From positions 219,575 to 283,574 of the forward strand of contig NZ_JAUXZE010000009.1 of the NCBI RefSeq assembly GCF_030694085.1: 64,000 bases of DNA. Reading direction: 5' to 3'. This document shows, piece by piece, positions 51,741-61,090 of the stretch. The number at the start of each line of letters is the position of its first letter. The first letter of the stretch is position 1. The notes under the pieces were generated by a model. The model saw nothing but the letters and a program-made list of their open reading frames with translations, searched no databases and was not told the DNA's origin. Made by a program: the position numbers and the translations under genes. The DNA is from Tabrizicola sp. (GTDB lineage Bacteria; Pseudomonadota; Alphaproteobacteria; Rhodobacterales; Rhodobacteraceae).

Positions 51741-52529
51741 ATGCCCTTCACCCTCGCCACCTGGAACATCAACTCGGTCCGCCTGCGCGAGGCGCTGGTG
51801 TCCCGCCTGATGACCGAAGAGTCGCCCGACATCCTGTGCCTGCAGGAATGTAAGAGCCCGGTCGAAAGCATCCCGCTGGCGCAGTTTCAGGCGCTTGGCT
51901 ACCGCTACATCGTGGCGCGCGGCCAAAAGGGCTACAACGGGGTCGCGATCCTGTCCAAGCTGCCGATCATGGACGCTGGCGACCGCGACTTTGCCCAGCT
52001 TGGCCATGCCCGCCACGTCTCGGCCCAGCTGGAAAACGGCGTCACCATCCACAACTGCTATGTGCCGGCCGGTGGGGACATTCCCGACCGCGAGATCAAT
52101 GTAAAATTCGGTCAGAAGCTGGACTACCTGACCGAGATGCGCGACCATTTCCACTGGCAGAAGCCCGACCGCGCGATCCTGGTCGGAGATCTGAACATCG
52201 CCCCGCGTGAGGATGACGTCTGGGACCACAAGGCTCTGCTGAAAATCGTCAGCCACACTCCGGTTGAGGTCGATCACTTCAACGCGGTGATGGAGGCTGG
52301 CGCCTGGCAGGACGTGACACGCAAGGACATCCCCGATGGTCGGCTTTACAGCTGGTGGAGCTACCGCGCCCCGGACTGGAACGCCGCCGACAAGGGCCGC
52401 CGGCTGGACCACATCTGGGCAACACCGGACATTGCCAATGCCGCCCATTCCAGCCGCATCCTGCGCCCGGTGCGGGGCTGGGATCAGCCCAGCGACCACG
52501 TTCCGGTGTTTGCGACGTTCGACCTTTAA
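51741..52529 (+). CDS. xthA: Exodeoxyribonuclease III
   Basis: AP endonuclease and 3'-5' exonuclease for base-excision repair, about 262 residues. Motifs: FTLATWNINSVRLR (N-terminal Asn), CLQECKS (Mg2+ Glu), ILVGDLNIAPREDDVWD (Asp/Asn pair), and the C-terminal RLDHIWAT ... PSDHVPVFATF with the catalytic His. ATG 51741 gives the family start (MPFTLATWN); the longer frame from 51639 does not. Monocistronic or following the small periplasmic protein gene. Confidence 0.95.
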   Translation: MPFTLATWNINSVRLREALVSRLMTEESPDILCLQECKSPVESIPLAQFQALGYRYIVARGQKGYNGVAILSKLPIMDAGDRDFAQLGHARHVSAQLENGVTIHNCYVPAGGDIPDREINVKFGQKLDYLTEMRDHFHWQKPDRAILVGDLNIAPREDDVWDHKALLKIVSHTPVEVDHFNAVMEAGAWQDVTRKDIPDGRLYSWWSYRAPDWNAADKGRRLDHIWATPDIANAAHSSRILRPVRGWDQPSDHVPVFATFDL

Positions 52530-52604
52530 GCGGGTGTTGGCAGGCGCGTTCGTCAAAGGCAGCGTGACGTCCGGCCCCCGTCTCTGGTGAGAGCAAGAGG
52601 GCGG

Positions 52605-53144
52605 TCAGTTCCCGGCCATCAAGGCCCCAAGCACCGCCTTGGCGCTGTCACTGTCCCATTCGGCATCGCCGATCAGCCGGGCGACCTCCTGGCCCTCGGG
52701 GTTCAGGATCACCGTCACCGGAAGACCCATGACCCCCATCCCGCGCGCAAGCTGGGACTTCGGGTCGCGCAGGATCGGCAGCGACTTGATGTCCGCTTCT
52801 TCGAAGAACCGCTTGATCCCCTCGACCGCGTTTCGGCCCGTCGCAACGGGAACCACGGCCAGGTCTGGCATCGCGGTCTGGAGCCGGTCCAGCGAGGGCA
52901 TCTCGTGCCGACAGGGCGCGCACCAGGTGGCCCAGAAGTTCAGCACGACCCACTTGCCGCGGTAGTCCGCCAGGCTGCGCTCGCCATCCTCGGCGTCCAG
53001 CAGCACCGCCTCGGGGATCGTCACCGGCGCATTGTGCAGCGCGAGCTTCTTCATGTCGCCATCCCGCAGGGCTGCGACATCTCCCAAGGCCGGGTTTGCA
53101 CCGATCAGGAAGGCCGTGTAGAGGACAACCAGCAATTTCCGCAC
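52605..53144 (-). CDS. TlpA-family thiol-disulfide oxidoreductase
   Basis: Periplasmic thioredoxin-like protein of 179 residues. Signal/anchor at residues 3-21, then [23 protein letters not shown] with the CxxC (C-A-P-C) redox site, and [21 protein letters not shown] with the cis-proline. In alphaproteobacteria TlpA helps cytochrome oxidase copper insertion. The start is taken as GTG 53144, because GGAGTGAG lies 5-6 nt upstream and the frame then begins with the signal peptide. Divergent from argH with a 24-bp gap, an arrangement common in Rhodobacteraceae. Confidence 0.87.
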   Translation of the reverse strand: MRKLLVVLYTAFLIGANPALGDVAALRDGDMKKLALHNAPVTIPEAVLLDAEDGERSLADYRGKWVVLNFWATWCAPCRHEMPSLDRLQTAMPDLAVVPVATGRNAVEGIKRFFEEADIKSLPILRDPKSQLARGMGVMGLPVTVILNPEGQEVARLIGDAEWDSDSAKAVLGALMAGN

Positions 53145-53168
53145 GTTTCTCACTCCATAGGCCCGCAC

Positions 53169-54572
53169 ATGTCCGACGCCCGCGATCCCAAAGCCGCAAA
53201 CACCATGTGGGGCGGGCGCTTTGCCAGCGGGCCGGACGCGATCATGACGGCGATCAACGCCTCGATCGGGTTCGACCAGCGGCTCTACGCCCAGGACATC
53301 GCGGGCAGCCGGGCCCATGCGGCGATGCTGGCCGCGCAAGGCATCATCACTGATATGGATGCAAAGGCGATTGGGGAAGGCCTGCTCTCGATCTTGTCAG
53401 AGATCGAAGCGGGAAAGTTTCCGTTCACGACGGAACTGGAAGACATCCACCTGAACATCGAGGCCCGTCTGACCGATCGGATTGGCGAGGCTGGAAAGCG
53501 CCTGCACACCGGGCGGTCGCGCAACGACCAGGTGGCCGTCGACTTCCGTCTTTGGGTCCGCGACCAGTGCGACCAGGCGATTGCCGGGCTGACCGGGCTG
53601 ATGCAGGCGTTCCTGGCGCAGGCCGAGGCGGGGGCGGATTGGGTCATGCCTGGTTTCACCCATCTGCAGACGGCCCAGCCGGTGACCTGGGGGCATCACA
53701 TGATGGCCTATGTCGAGATGCTGGCCCGTGACCGCAGCCGCTTTGAAGACGCCCGCAAGCGCATGAACGAATGTCCCCTGGGCGCTGCGGCGCTGGCCGG
53801 GACCAGCTTTCCCATCGACCGGCACAGGACGGCGCAGGCTCTGGGCTTCGACCGGCCCACGGCGAACAGCCTGGACAGCGTCAGCGACCGCGACTTCGCG
53901 CTGGAATTCCTGTGCGCCTCCAGCATCTGCGCCATGCACCTGTCGCGCTTTGCCGAAGAGCTGGTGATCTGGTCCAGCGCGCAGTTCCGCTTTGTCCGCC
54001 TGTCAGATCGCTGGACAACCGGCAGCAGCATCATGCCGCAGAAGAAGAACCCCGACGCGGCCGAGCTTCTGCGCGCCAAGCTGGGGCGTATCCTGGGGGC
54101 GACGGTGGCGCTGTTCACCGTGATGAAGGGCCTTGCGCTGACCTATTCCAAGGACATGCAGGAAGACAAGGAACAGGTCTTCGACGCCGCCGACAGCCTG
54201 ATGCTGGGCCTTGCCGCGATGACCGGCATGGTCAGCGACATGACCGCCAACCGCGAGGTGCTGGCGGCCTCTGCTGCCTCGGGCTTCTCGACCGCGACCG
54301 ACCTGGCCGACTGGCTGGTCAAGGCGCTGAACCTGCCGTTCCGCGAGGCGCATCACGTGACCGGGACGCTGGTGGCGCTGGCCGAGACCAAGGGCTGCGA
54401 TCTGCCCGACCTGTCGATCAGCGAGATGACCGCAGTGCATCCGGGCATCACGCAGGACGTCTACTCTGTCCTCGGGGTGGAAAATTCGGTCCGCAGCCGC
54501 ACATCCTATGGCGGGACGGCGCCTGACCAGGTGCGCGACCAGATTGCCCGCTGGAAAGCCGCGCTGGCGTAA
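53169..54572 (+). CDS. argH: Argininosuccinate lyase
   Basis: Last enzyme of arginine synthesis (argininosuccinate to arginine and fumarate), 467 residues. Signature loop [20 protein letters not shown] (catalytic Ser in the flexible loop), [16 protein letters not shown] and [15 protein letters not shown] are all intact. The gene overlaps no neighbour; it is followed by two tiny lipoprotein genes on the same strand that probably belong to the same transcript. Confidence 0.97.
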   Translation: MSDARDPKAANTMWGGRFASGPDAIMTAINASIGFDQRLYAQDIAGSRAHAAMLAAQGIITDMDAKAIGEGLLSILSEIEAGKFPFTTELEDIHLNIEARLTDRIGEAGKRLHTGRSRNDQVAVDFRLWVRDQCDQAIAGLTGLMQAFLAQAEAGADWVMPGFTHLQTAQPVTWGHHMMAYVEMLARDRSRFEDARKRMNECPLGAAALAGTSFPIDRHRTAQALGFDRPTANSLDSVSDRDFALEFLCASSICAMHLSRFAEELVIWSSAQFRFVRLSDRWTTGSSIMPQKKNPDAAELLRAKLGRILGATVALFTVMKGLALTYSKDMQEDKEQVFDAADSLMLGLAAMTGMVSDMTANREVLAASAASGFSTATDLADWLVKALNLPFREAHHVTGTLVALAETKGCDLPDLSISEMTAVHPGITQDVYSVLGVENSVRSRTSYGGTAPDQVRDQIARWKAALA

Positions 54573-54600
54573 TCCAATCTGTCAGCAAAGGAGTCCTGCC

Positions 54601-54753
54601 ATGAAATCTGCCGTTCTTCTGGCATTTCTGACCCTTGCGGGGTGCAGCAATCCGCTGGTCGCCACCAACCTTACCTTCGGCCCTGACGGGGTGGCGGCAA
54701 ACCCCACCTTGTCCAGCCGGGTCGGTGGTGCCACGGTGACCATCGACCCGTAA
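54601..54753 (+). CDS. Small lipoprotein, 50 residues (argH-linked)
   Basis: A complete short gene: signal peptide with lipobox TLAGCSNP (Cys at residue 15), then a 35-residue mature peptide ending VGGATVTIDP. AAGGAGT ribosome site lies 8 bp before ATG 54601. Function unknown. Such tiny lipoproteins between argH and DUF2834 genes recur in Rhodobacteraceae; the strongest support here is the lipobox plus its tight spacing. Confidence 0.75.
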   Translation: MKSAVLLAFLTLAGCSNPLVATNLTFGPDGVAANPTLSSRVGGATVTIDP

Positions 54754-54766
54754 GGAAAGGCCTCCC

Positions 54767-54892
54767 ATGCCCAGACTGTTGCTTTTCGCCTGCCTAACCC
54801 TTGCCGCCTGCGGTGCCGATGGCGCACCAGAGCCACCCTCAAAAGGGCTGTCGGTCGTCGGTGAGGCGCAGGTCGGCGTGGTGATAAAGTGA
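54767..54892 (+). CDS. Small lipoprotein, 41 residues
   Basis: A second very short gene: MPRLLLFACLTLAACGADG at the N-terminus, with lipobox LAAC (Cys at residue 15), then APEPPSKGLSVVGEAQVGVVIK. AAGGAAAGG ribosome site precedes ATG 54767 by about 6 nt. Its stop overlaps the GTG start of the DUF2834 gene (GTGA), so the genes are coupled. Function unknown. Confidence 0.72.
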   Translation: MPRLLLFACLTLAACGADGAPEPPSKGLSVVGEAQVGVVIK

Positions 54893-55206
54893 CGCCGCTG
54901 CGTCTGGCTTTCCTGGCGCTTGCCGTCTGGGGCGCGGTGCATCCGATGTACTGGTTCCTGAAGTACATGCGCGAGACGGGGACTGGTCTGGGCGGGTTGA
55001 TCGACGCCTGGTACGTCAACGCTTCGACCACGGGGCTGACCTGGGACCTGACAATCGCCGCCATCGCACTGACCGTCTGGATCCTGGCCGAGGCGATCAG
55101 CCGCCGCGCCTGGTGGCACCTGGTGGCGATACCTGCCACCTTCTGCATCGGGGTCAGCTGCGGGTTGCCGCTGTACCTGTTCCTGCGATCAGGGAGGAAG
55201 GACTAG
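54889..55206 (+). CDS. DUF2834 membrane protein
   Basis: 105-residue integral membrane protein with three hydrophobic segments (residues 3-22, 46-68, 78-98), a DUF2834 match by pattern (VWGAVHPMYWFLKYMRE, GLIDAWYVNASTTGLTWDLTIAA). The GTG start at 54889 overlaps the small lipoprotein stop. The role of the family is unknown; the genomic link to tiny lipoproteins suggests an envelope function. Converges with rfbA with a 4-bp overlap. Confidence 0.82.
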   Translation: MTPLRLAFLALAVWGAVHPMYWFLKYMRETGTGLGGLIDAWYVNASTTGLTWDLTIAAIALTVWILAEAISRRAWWHLVAIPATFCIGVSCGLPLYLFLRSGRKD

Positions 55207-56081
55207 GTTTCTTCCCGCAGCACTCCGGCCAGATGCGCACCGTAGCTGGATTTGCCGAAGACCTGCGCCTGCTTTTCCATCCCCGCGCGGTCGATCCAGC
55301 CTTTGTGGAAAGCAATCTCGTCAGGTGATCCGACCTGCATCCCCTGCCGGTCCTGAAGCGTGCGCACGAAGTTTCCGGCGTCCAGCAGGCTGCCGGGCGT
55401 GCCGGTGTCCAGCCAGGCAAAGCCGCGGCCCATGCGTTCGACCTGCAACGACCCTTCGGCCCGATAGTGTTCCAGGACATCGACGATTTCCAGCTCTCCA
55501 CGCGGGGAGGGTTTGATCGTCGCGGCAATGTCCGGGGCACGACCGTCCAGGAAATAAAGCCCGGTGATCGCAAAGCTGGAGGGCGGGTTCTTCGGCTTTT
55601 CAATGATCTGCGTGACCTTGCCCGAGGCGTCGAAGGCCGCGACGCCATACCGCTCGGGGTCCGAGACGTGGTAGCCGAACACCGTCCCGCCCGACGGCTG
55701 TGCGTTGGCACGGTGCAGGATTTCCGGCAGACCGTGGCCGAAGAAGATGTTGTCGCCCAGCACCATCGCCGAAGGCGCACCGCCCAGGAAATCGCGGGTC
55801 AGAAGGTAGGCTTGCGCCAGCCCTTCCGGCTTTTCCTGGATGATCCAGGTGAAGCTCAGGCCCCACTGGCTGCCGTCGCCCAGCAGGCGCTGGAATTGCG
55901 GCTGGTCGTCCGCTGTGGTGATGATCGCGATCTCGCGGATGCCCGCCAGCATCAGGACCGAGATCGGATAATAGACCATCGGCTTGTCGTAGATCGGCAG
56001 CAGTTGCTTCGAGACGCCCAGCGTGATCGGCCAGAGGCGGGAACCTGTGCCCCCGGCGAGAAGGATGCCTTTGCGGGTCAT
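55203..56081 (-). CDS. rfbA: Glucose-1-phosphate thymidylyltransferase
   Basis: Makes dTDP-glucose from glucose-1-phosphate and dTTP, first step of dTDP-rhamnose synthesis. About 292 residues. N-terminal GILLAGGTGSRLWPITLGVSKQLLPIYDKPMVYYP (nucleotide loop by position 5-39), FHRANAQPSGGTVFGYHVSDPERYGVAAFD and KPSPRGELEIVDV typical of RmlA. ATG 56081 overlaps the rfbD stop by 4 bp. Last gene of the operon rfbC-rfbB-rfbD-rfbA. Confidence 0.96.
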   Translation of the reverse strand: MTRKGILLAGGTGSRLWPITLGVSKQLLPIYDKPMVYYPISVLMLAGIREIAIITTADDQPQFQRLLGDGSQWGLSFTWIIQEKPEGLAQAYLLTRDFLGGAPSAMVLGDNIFFGHGLPEILHRANAQPSGGTVFGYHVSDPERYGVAAFDASGKVTQIIEKPKNPPSSFAITGLYFLDGRAPDIAATIKPSPRGELEIVDVLEHYRAEGSLQVERMGRGFAWLDTGTPGSLLDAGNFVRTLQDRQGMQVGSPDEIAFHKGWIDRAGMEKQAQVFGKSSYGAHLAGVLREET

Positions 56082-56923
56082 GGACGAAGCTCCTTCACGA
56101 TCGCTGTCAGGCCCTGCCGCCAGTCGGGGCACTGGATGCCGAACGCTTTGGTAAATGCACTGCAATCAAGGCGGGAATTCAGCGGTCGTTTGGCGGGGGT
56201 GGGGTAATCGGTCGTCGGGATATCCTCGATCCGGCAAGGCAGTCCGGCCTCGGCCATGATAGCACGGGCGAAATCCGCCCAGCTGGTCTCGGGGCCACCG
56301 GCGAAGTGGTGCGTGCCGCCTGGCACGCCAGCCACCATAGCATTTGCTGCAGCCAGAAGCGCCTCGGCAATGGCGGATGCCGGAGTGGGTCCGCCGATCT
56401 GGTCGGCCACGACACGCAGGCTTTCCCGCTCGGCCCCAAGCCGCAACATGGTCTTCACGAAGTTCGCGCCGTGGGCCGACACGACCCAGGACGTGCGAAG
56501 GATAAGGGCGTTGCCCCCAGCGGCACTGACACCCCTTTCACCGGCAAGCTTCGACCGGCCATAGGCCCCAAGCGGTGCGGTCGGGTGGTCCGGGGTGAAA
56601 GGCTGCTCGCCAGAGCCGTCGAAGACGTAGTCGGTAGAGATGTGCAGGAAGGGGAGGCCCCTGTCGGCGGCAGCGCGGGCCATTGCGGCGGGGGCGTCCC
56701 CGTTGACAACGGTCGCGGCGGCTTCCTCGGACTCGGCCTTGTCGACGGCGGTCCAGGCGGCGGCGTTGATGATCGCTTGCGCGCCCGATGCGGCGATGGC
56801 GGCGGCGCAGGCGGCCGGGTTCATAAGGTCGGCTTCATCGCGGCCAAGAAAGTTGGCATCAGGCGCAAGGCGCTGCAATTCACGCGCGACCTGGCCGGTC
56901 TTGCCGAAGACGAGGAGCCTCAT
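56078..56923 (-). CDS. rfbD: dTDP-4-dehydrorhamnose reductase
   Basis: Final step of dTDP-L-rhamnose synthesis, about 281 residues, extended SDR fold. [15 protein letters not shown] (cofactor loop), [31 protein letters not shown] (catalytic Thr/Tyr region) and [11 protein letters not shown] (YxxxK) are all present. Start 56923 overlaps the rfbB stop by 4 bp; a longer frame to 56974 is unlikely. A coupled operon with rfbB and rfbA. Confidence 0.95.
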   Translation of the reverse strand: MRLLVFGKTGQVARELQRLAPDANFLGRDEADLMNPAACAAAIAASGAQAIINAAAWTAVDKAESEEAAATVVNGDAPAAMARAAADRGLPFLHISTDYVFDGSGEQPFTPDHPTAPLGAYGRSKLAGERGVSAAGGNALILRTSWVVSAHGANFVKTMLRLGAERESLRVVADQIGGPTPASAIAEALLAAANAMVAGVPGGTHHFAGGPETSWADFARAIMAEAGLPCRIEDIPTTDYPTPAKRPLNSRLDCSAFTKAFGIQCPDWRQGLTAIVKELRP

Positions 56924-57957
56924 GCCTTGCCCAGCCTTTCGCCCACGCCCTTGCGGTCGAGGAGCGGGCGCCACCAGGTTTCGTTGTCGAGATACCAGCG
57001 GACGGTGCGTCTTAGCCCCTCCTCGACGGTGACCGAGGGCCGCCAGCCCAGTTCCTCGCGGATGCGGGTCGGGTCGATGGCGTAGCGGGCGTCGTGGCCG
57101 GGGCGGTCGGTGACGAAGGTGATCTGGTCGGCGTAGGGGGTGGCTTTGGGGGCCATTTCGTCCAGAAGCGCGCAGATGGTGCGGACGAGGTCGATGTTCC
57201 GCCGTTCGTTCTCGCCGCCGATGTTGTAGCTGCGGTTGAGTTGGCCTTTTTCCAGGACAAGGAGGAGGGCGTCGGCGTGATCCTCGACATAAAGCCAGTC
57301 ACGGATGTTTTCGCCATTGCCGTAGACCGGGATCGGCTTGCCATGCAGCGCGTTGAGGATGGTGACGGGGATCAGCTTTTCGGGGAAATGGTAGGGGCCG
57401 TAGTTGTTCGAGCAGTTGGTCAGGACGGTGGGCAGGCCGTAGGTTTCCGCCCAGGCGCGGACCAGGTGGTCGGAGGCGGCTTTCGACGCGGAATAGGGTG
57501 AGCGGGGGTCGTAGGGGGTGTGTTCGGTGAACTGACCCTCTGCGCCGAGGGAGCCGAAGACTTCGTCGGTGGAGATGTGGTGGAAGCGGAAGGTTTCGGG
57601 TTTCCCTTGCCTCGTCCAGTGGGCGCGGGCGGCTTCCAGCATGTTGAAGGTGCCGGTGATGTTCGTCTCGATGAAATCGGCGGGGCCGTCGATGGAGCGG
57701 TCGACATGGCTTTCGGCGGCGAGGTGCATCACGGCGTCGGGGGTGTGGGTCGCAAAGATGCTGTCCAGCGCGGCCCGGTCGCGGATGTCGGCCTGTTCGA
57801 AGCTGTAGAGGTTCGACTGGGCGGCCTGGGCCACGTTGGCTGCGTTCGCGGCATAGGTCATGGCGTCGAGGTTGACGACCTCATGGCCCCGGGCGACGGC
57901 CAGGCGGACGACGGCGGAACCGATGAAACCGCAGCCTCCGGTGACGAGGAGCTTCAT
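56920..57957 (-). CDS. rfbB: dTDP-glucose 4,6-dehydratase
   Basis: NAD-dependent sugar-nucleotide dehydratase, 345 residues. Rossmann [15 protein letters not shown], catalytic block [12 protein letters not shown] and [15 protein letters not shown] (YxxxK), [14 protein letters not shown] and [16 protein letters not shown], all characteristic of RmlB. Overlaps rfbC by 4 bp. It converts dTDP-glucose into the 4-keto-6-deoxy intermediate used by RfbC. Confidence 0.96.
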   Translation of the reverse strand: MKLLVTGGCGFIGSAVVRLAVARGHEVVNLDAMTYAANAANVAQAAQSNLYSFEQADIRDRAALDSIFATHTPDAVMHLAAESHVDRSIDGPADFIETNITGTFNMLEAARAHWTRQGKPETFRFHHISTDEVFGSLGAEGQFTEHTPYDPRSPYSASKAASDHLVRAWAETYGLPTVLTNCSNNYGPYHFPEKLIPVTILNALHGKPIPVYGNGENIRDWLYVEDHADALLLVLEKGQLNRSYNIGGENERRNIDLVRTICALLDEMAPKATPYADQITFVTDRPGHDARYAIDPTRIREELGWRPSVTVEEGLRRTVRWYLDNETWWRPLLDRKGVGERLGKA

Positions 57958-58517
57958 TCGGGGACCCCGTAGCGGAAGGGGTGGCCGATGTCGGCAAGAA
58001 GGGGGGCGTGGGCGTCCTTGTCGGACAGGGTGGGCGCGCTCACCCCCCAGTCGATGCCGATGGCCGGGTCGTCCCAGCGCACGGCGCCATCATTCTCGGG
58101 GCTGTAGAGGTCGGTGCATTTGTACTGCACCTCGGTGTCATCGGTCAGGGTCAGGAAGCCGTGCAGGAAGCCTTTTGGCACAAATAGCTGGCGGCCGTTG
58201 TCAGGGGTCAGTTCCACGCCGACCCATTCCCCATAGCTGGGAGATCCGCTGCGGATGTCCACCGCCACATCAAGTATCGCGCCCCGGGTGCAACGGACCA
58301 GCTTGTCCTGCGCGCGGGGCGGAGACTGGAAATGCAGGCCCCGAAGCGTGCCTTTGGCGCTAGAGAACGAGTGGTTATCCTGCACCCAAGGCAGGTTCAG
58401 CCCGGCATCTGCCATCCGCGCAGCGTTCCAGGTTTCCATGAACCAGCCACGGGCGTCACCAAAGCGACGGGGGGTCAGGATCAGGACTTCGGAAATGGCG
58501 GTAGGCTCAATCTGCAT
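57954..58517 (-). CDS. rfbC: dTDP-4-dehydrorhamnose 3,5-epimerase
   Basis: Cupin-fold epimerase, 187 residues. [41 protein letters not shown] (active-site His), [21 protein letters not shown] and [23 protein letters not shown] match RmlC throughout. ATG 58517 is used; the longer frame to 58706 would overlap the divergent gene. First gene of the rhamnose operon. Other surface-polysaccharide genes are not next to it. Confidence 0.96.
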   Translation of the reverse strand: MQIEPTAISEVLILTPRRFGDARGWFMETWNAARMADAGLNLPWVQDNHSFSSAKGTLRGLHFQSPPRAQDKLVRCTRGAILDVAVDIRSGSPSYGEWVGVELTPDNGRQLFVPKGFLHGFLTLTDDTEVQYKCTDLYSPENDGAVRWDDPAIGIDWGVSAPTLSDKDAHAPLLADIGHPFRYGVPE

Positions 58518-58669
58518 TGGCAAAACTCGGAAGGAACGGGTGCGGCAGACTTGCGACGATACGGGGCGCAATGCAAGGCGCGATGGCGGGGAAACAGTCT
58601 GTTTGCGGGGTTTTGCCCTTCGCGAAGCTGGGCTATCAGGGGGCAACGACGTAGGGGAAGGACGGGGAC

Positions 58670-59719
58670 ATGACCCATCTCTGGGTGCGGGCCGAGCAAC
58701 GGCCAAACGAGGAGCGCGTGGGGATCACGCCTGGGGGTGCTGCGGCGCTGGTCAAGGCGGGCATCATGGTGACGGTCGAGCGGTCCTCGGTCCGGGCGAT
58801 TCCCCTGGACGGGTATGTTGCGGCGGGCTGCGCAGTCGCGGTCGAGAATTCGTGGCCCACTGCCCCGTCGGATGCGATCATCTTCGGCCTGAAGGAACTG
58901 CCCGAGGATGGGACGCCGCTGTCGCATCGTCACATCATGTTTGGCCACGCCTTCAAGGGGCAACCGGCAGGGCGGGTGCTGCTGCAGCGGTTCAAGGCCG
59001 GGGGCGGCACGCTGTATGACCTGGAGTACCTGGTAAACGAACACGGTCGCCGGGTCGCGGCCTTCGGCTATTGGGCCGGGTATGCGGGGGCGGCGGTTTC
59101 GCTGAAGTGCTGGGCGGCGCAACAGCGCGGCGGGATCGCTGGGCCGGTGCGGAAGGTGCCGTCGAAGGAGGCCTTGCTGGCGCAGCTGGGCGAGGAACTG
59201 GCGGGGCTGTCGCGGCCCCGGGCGATCATCATCGGGGCGATGGGGCGTGTTGGAACGGGGGCTGCGGACCTGTGCACGGCGATGGGTGTCGCGGTGACGA
59301 AGTGGGACATCGCCGAGACGGCGAGCGGTGGGCCGTTCCCGGAGGTGCTGCAGCACGAGATCTTTCTGAACTGCATCCTGGCGCGGCCGGGGTGTCCGGT
59401 GTTTGTGCCGGCCTCGGCCAAGACCGAGCCGCGCAAGCTGACAGTGATCGGGGACATCGCTTGCGACCCAACCTCGGATTTCTCGCCGATCAAGGTCTAT
59501 GACCGGGCGACGGACTGGGATGCACCGGCCTTGCGGGTGCATGACGATCCACCGCTGGATGTGACCGCCATCGACAATCTGCCGTCGCTGATGCCAGTGG
59601 AATCGTCCGAAGATTATGCGGCGCAGTTGCTGCCGTCGCTTCAGACTCTGGATGCGCTGGACAAGGGCGTCTGGGGCCGGGCGAAGGCGGAATTCGACAG
59701 GCACGTCGCGGGCGTGTGA
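58670..59719 (+). CDS. Saccharopine dehydrogenase-like protein (Lys1/AlaDH-PNT fold)
   Basis: 349 residues, related to the N-terminal alanine dehydrogenase/transhydrogenase fold used by NAD-dependent lysine-forming saccharopine dehydrogenase. N-terminal HLWVRAEQRPNEERVGITPGGAAALVKAG matches Lys1. Other blocks: LPEDGTPLSHRHIMFGHAFKGQ and IIIGAMGRVGTGAADLCTAMG (cofactor loop). It is paired with a saccharopine-reductase-like gene 85 bp downstream. This suggests the saccharopine route for lysine (synthesis or breakdown), uncommon in bacteria. Substrate not proven. Confidence 0.85.
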   Translation: MTHLWVRAEQRPNEERVGITPGGAAALVKAGIMVTVERSSVRAIPLDGYVAAGCAVAVENSWPTAPSDAIIFGLKELPEDGTPLSHRHIMFGHAFKGQPAGRVLLQRFKAGGGTLYDLEYLVNEHGRRVAAFGYWAGYAGAAVSLKCWAAQQRGGIAGPVRKVPSKEALLAQLGEELAGLSRPRAIIIGAMGRVGTGAADLCTAMGVAVTKWDIAETASGGPFPEVLQHEIFLNCILARPGCPVFVPASAKTEPRKLTVIGDIACDPTSDFSPIKVYDRATDWDAPALRVHDDPPLDVTAIDNLPSLMPVESSEDYAAQLLPSLQTLDALDKGVWGRAKAEFDRHVAGV

Positions 59720-59725
59720 GCGGGC

Positions 59726-59770
59726 GCAAATCTTTTCGAAAAGATTTGCAAGAGTTTTCGAAAACTCTTG
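59726..59770. repeat. Two abutting perfect palindromes centred on TTCGAA
   Basis: Palindrome 1 (59726-59749) is GCAAATCTTTTC followed by its exact complement. Palindrome 2 (59749-59770) is CAAGAGTTTTC followed by its exact complement. They share the base at 59749. They lie in the 85-bp gap between the two saccharopine dehydrogenase-family genes and would make two hairpins in the RNA. Confidence 0.9.
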
Positions 59771-59804
59771 GTCGCGCGTCGGCCAGGCGAGGGGGATGAA
59801 GAAC

Positions 59805-60956
59805 ATGACAATCCATTGGTGCGGCACAGGGCTGTCGTCGATTCCGGGGCTGCGGCGGCTGATCGAGGCGGGGCATCCCGTGGTGGTCTGGAACCGCACG
59901 GTCGAAAAGGCGCGCACCGAGGTCGGCGACCTGACGCAGGACATCCGGGCGTTTTCGCTGGAGGCTTTGGCGGCGGCGCTGAAACCGGGCGACATCGCCG
60001 TGTCGATGCTGCCGGCGGATCAGCATGTCGGGATCGCCAAGCTGTGCCTGGAGAAGGGCGCGAACTTCTGTTCGTCGTCCTACATCGCGCCCGAGATGCG
60101 CGAGCTGGATCAGGCATTCCGCGAGGCGGGGCTGGTCTCGATCAACGAGGTTGGGCTTGATCCGGGCATCGATCACCTGATGGCGCACGACCTTGTGGCG
60201 CGATACCGGGCGTCGAAGGCCTATCACAACGACAATGTCCTGTCGTTCACCAGCTATTGCGGTGGCGTTCCGAAAGAAGCGAACGCCTTCCGCTACAAGT
60301 TCAGCTGGGCTCCGGCAGGCGTGCTGAAGGCTTTGCGGTCGCCGTCGCGGTCCTTGCGGCATTTCACCGAGCTGCGGGTGGCGCGGCCCTGGGATGCGAT
60401 CAGCCGCTATGACGCGCCGCTCCCGGTGCCGGAAAGCTTTGAGGTTTATCCGAACCGCGACAGCTATCCGTTCATGGAGGAATACCGGTTCGAGACGCAC
60501 TGGAAGGTCAAGGACTTCGTCCGGGGCACGATCCGGCTGAACGGCTGGGCGGATGCCTGGGCGCCGATCTTCCGCGAGATCGAGGGGCTGGAGGGCAAGC
60601 CCCTGGCCGAGATCAACGCGGCCTTGGAGACGCGGGCGGCGGCTTTGTTGCAGGACAACTCCTATGCCGAGGGCGAGCCGGACCGGGTCGTGCTGTTCGT
60701 GGCTCTGAAGGCGGAACGCGACGGCAAGCCGGTGTTTCACGAGACCTGGGCGATGGATGCCTGGGGCGACGTGCGCGGGACTGCGATGGGGCGGCTGGTG
60801 TCGGTTCCGGTGTCGCTGGCGATCGAGGCGGTGCTGAACCGCGAGATCCCGGCGGGGGTGCATGGCGCGCCGCATGACCCGAAGCTGCTGGCGCGGTGGC
60901 TGGATCAGGTCGGGCATCTGGCGCAGTTCCTGCGGCGGATCGACCATCTGGGGTGA
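59805..60956 (+). CDS. Saccharopine reductase-like protein (Lys9 family)
   Basis: About 383 residues of the saccharopine dehydrogenase (glutamate-forming)/homospermidine synthase-like family. Rossmann start IHWCGTGLSSIPGLRRLIEAG; conserved middle CSSSYIAPEMRELDQAFREAGLVSINEVGLDPGIDHLMAHDLV (by position 103-145, the SYI-PEM and LDPGIDH motifs), then FTSYCGGVPKEANAFRYKFSWAPAGVL. An in-frame ATG at 59796 is possible, but its ribosome site would be too close. It forms a gene pair with the Lys1-like gene. Could also act on a different imine. Confidence 0.84.
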   Translation: MTIHWCGTGLSSIPGLRRLIEAGHPVVVWNRTVEKARTEVGDLTQDIRAFSLEALAAALKPGDIAVSMLPADQHVGIAKLCLEKGANFCSSSYIAPEMRELDQAFREAGLVSINEVGLDPGIDHLMAHDLVARYRASKAYHNDNVLSFTSYCGGVPKEANAFRYKFSWAPAGVLKALRSPSRSLRHFTELRVARPWDAISRYDAPLPVPESFEVYPNRDSYPFMEEYRFETHWKVKDFVRGTIRLNGWADAWAPIFREIEGLEGKPLAEINAALETRAAALLQDNSYAEGEPDRVVLFVALKAERDGKPVFHETWAMDAWGDVRGTAMGRLVSVPVSLAIEAVLNREIPAGVHGAPHDPKLLARWLDQVGHLAQFLRRIDHLG

Positions 60957-60960
60957 CAGC

Positions 60961-61023
60961 TCCTCGTGCGACTTCGTCTTCTCGTCGCGGAACGCTGCAA
61001 AGCGTGACGAAGTCATCGACGAG
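60961..61023. repeat. Dispersed repeat with GACTTCGTC/GACGAAGTC motifs (copy 2)
   Basis: 60961-60987 matches the complement of 13654-13680 at 26 of 27 bases. A second block GACGAAGTC-AT-CGACGAG is at 61006-61023. Arm order is GACTTCGTC, CTCGTCG, GACGAAGTC, CGACGAG (X-Y-X'-Y'), so two alternative hairpins are possible. It lies between the saccharopine reductase-like gene and the heparinase gene. Confidence 0.7.
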
Positions 61024-61090
61024 CCGCCGCGTTTTGCCTATCATCGGCTGACGATCCGGGGCTACCGGACGATGAGCAGCGAGGCAGGAC

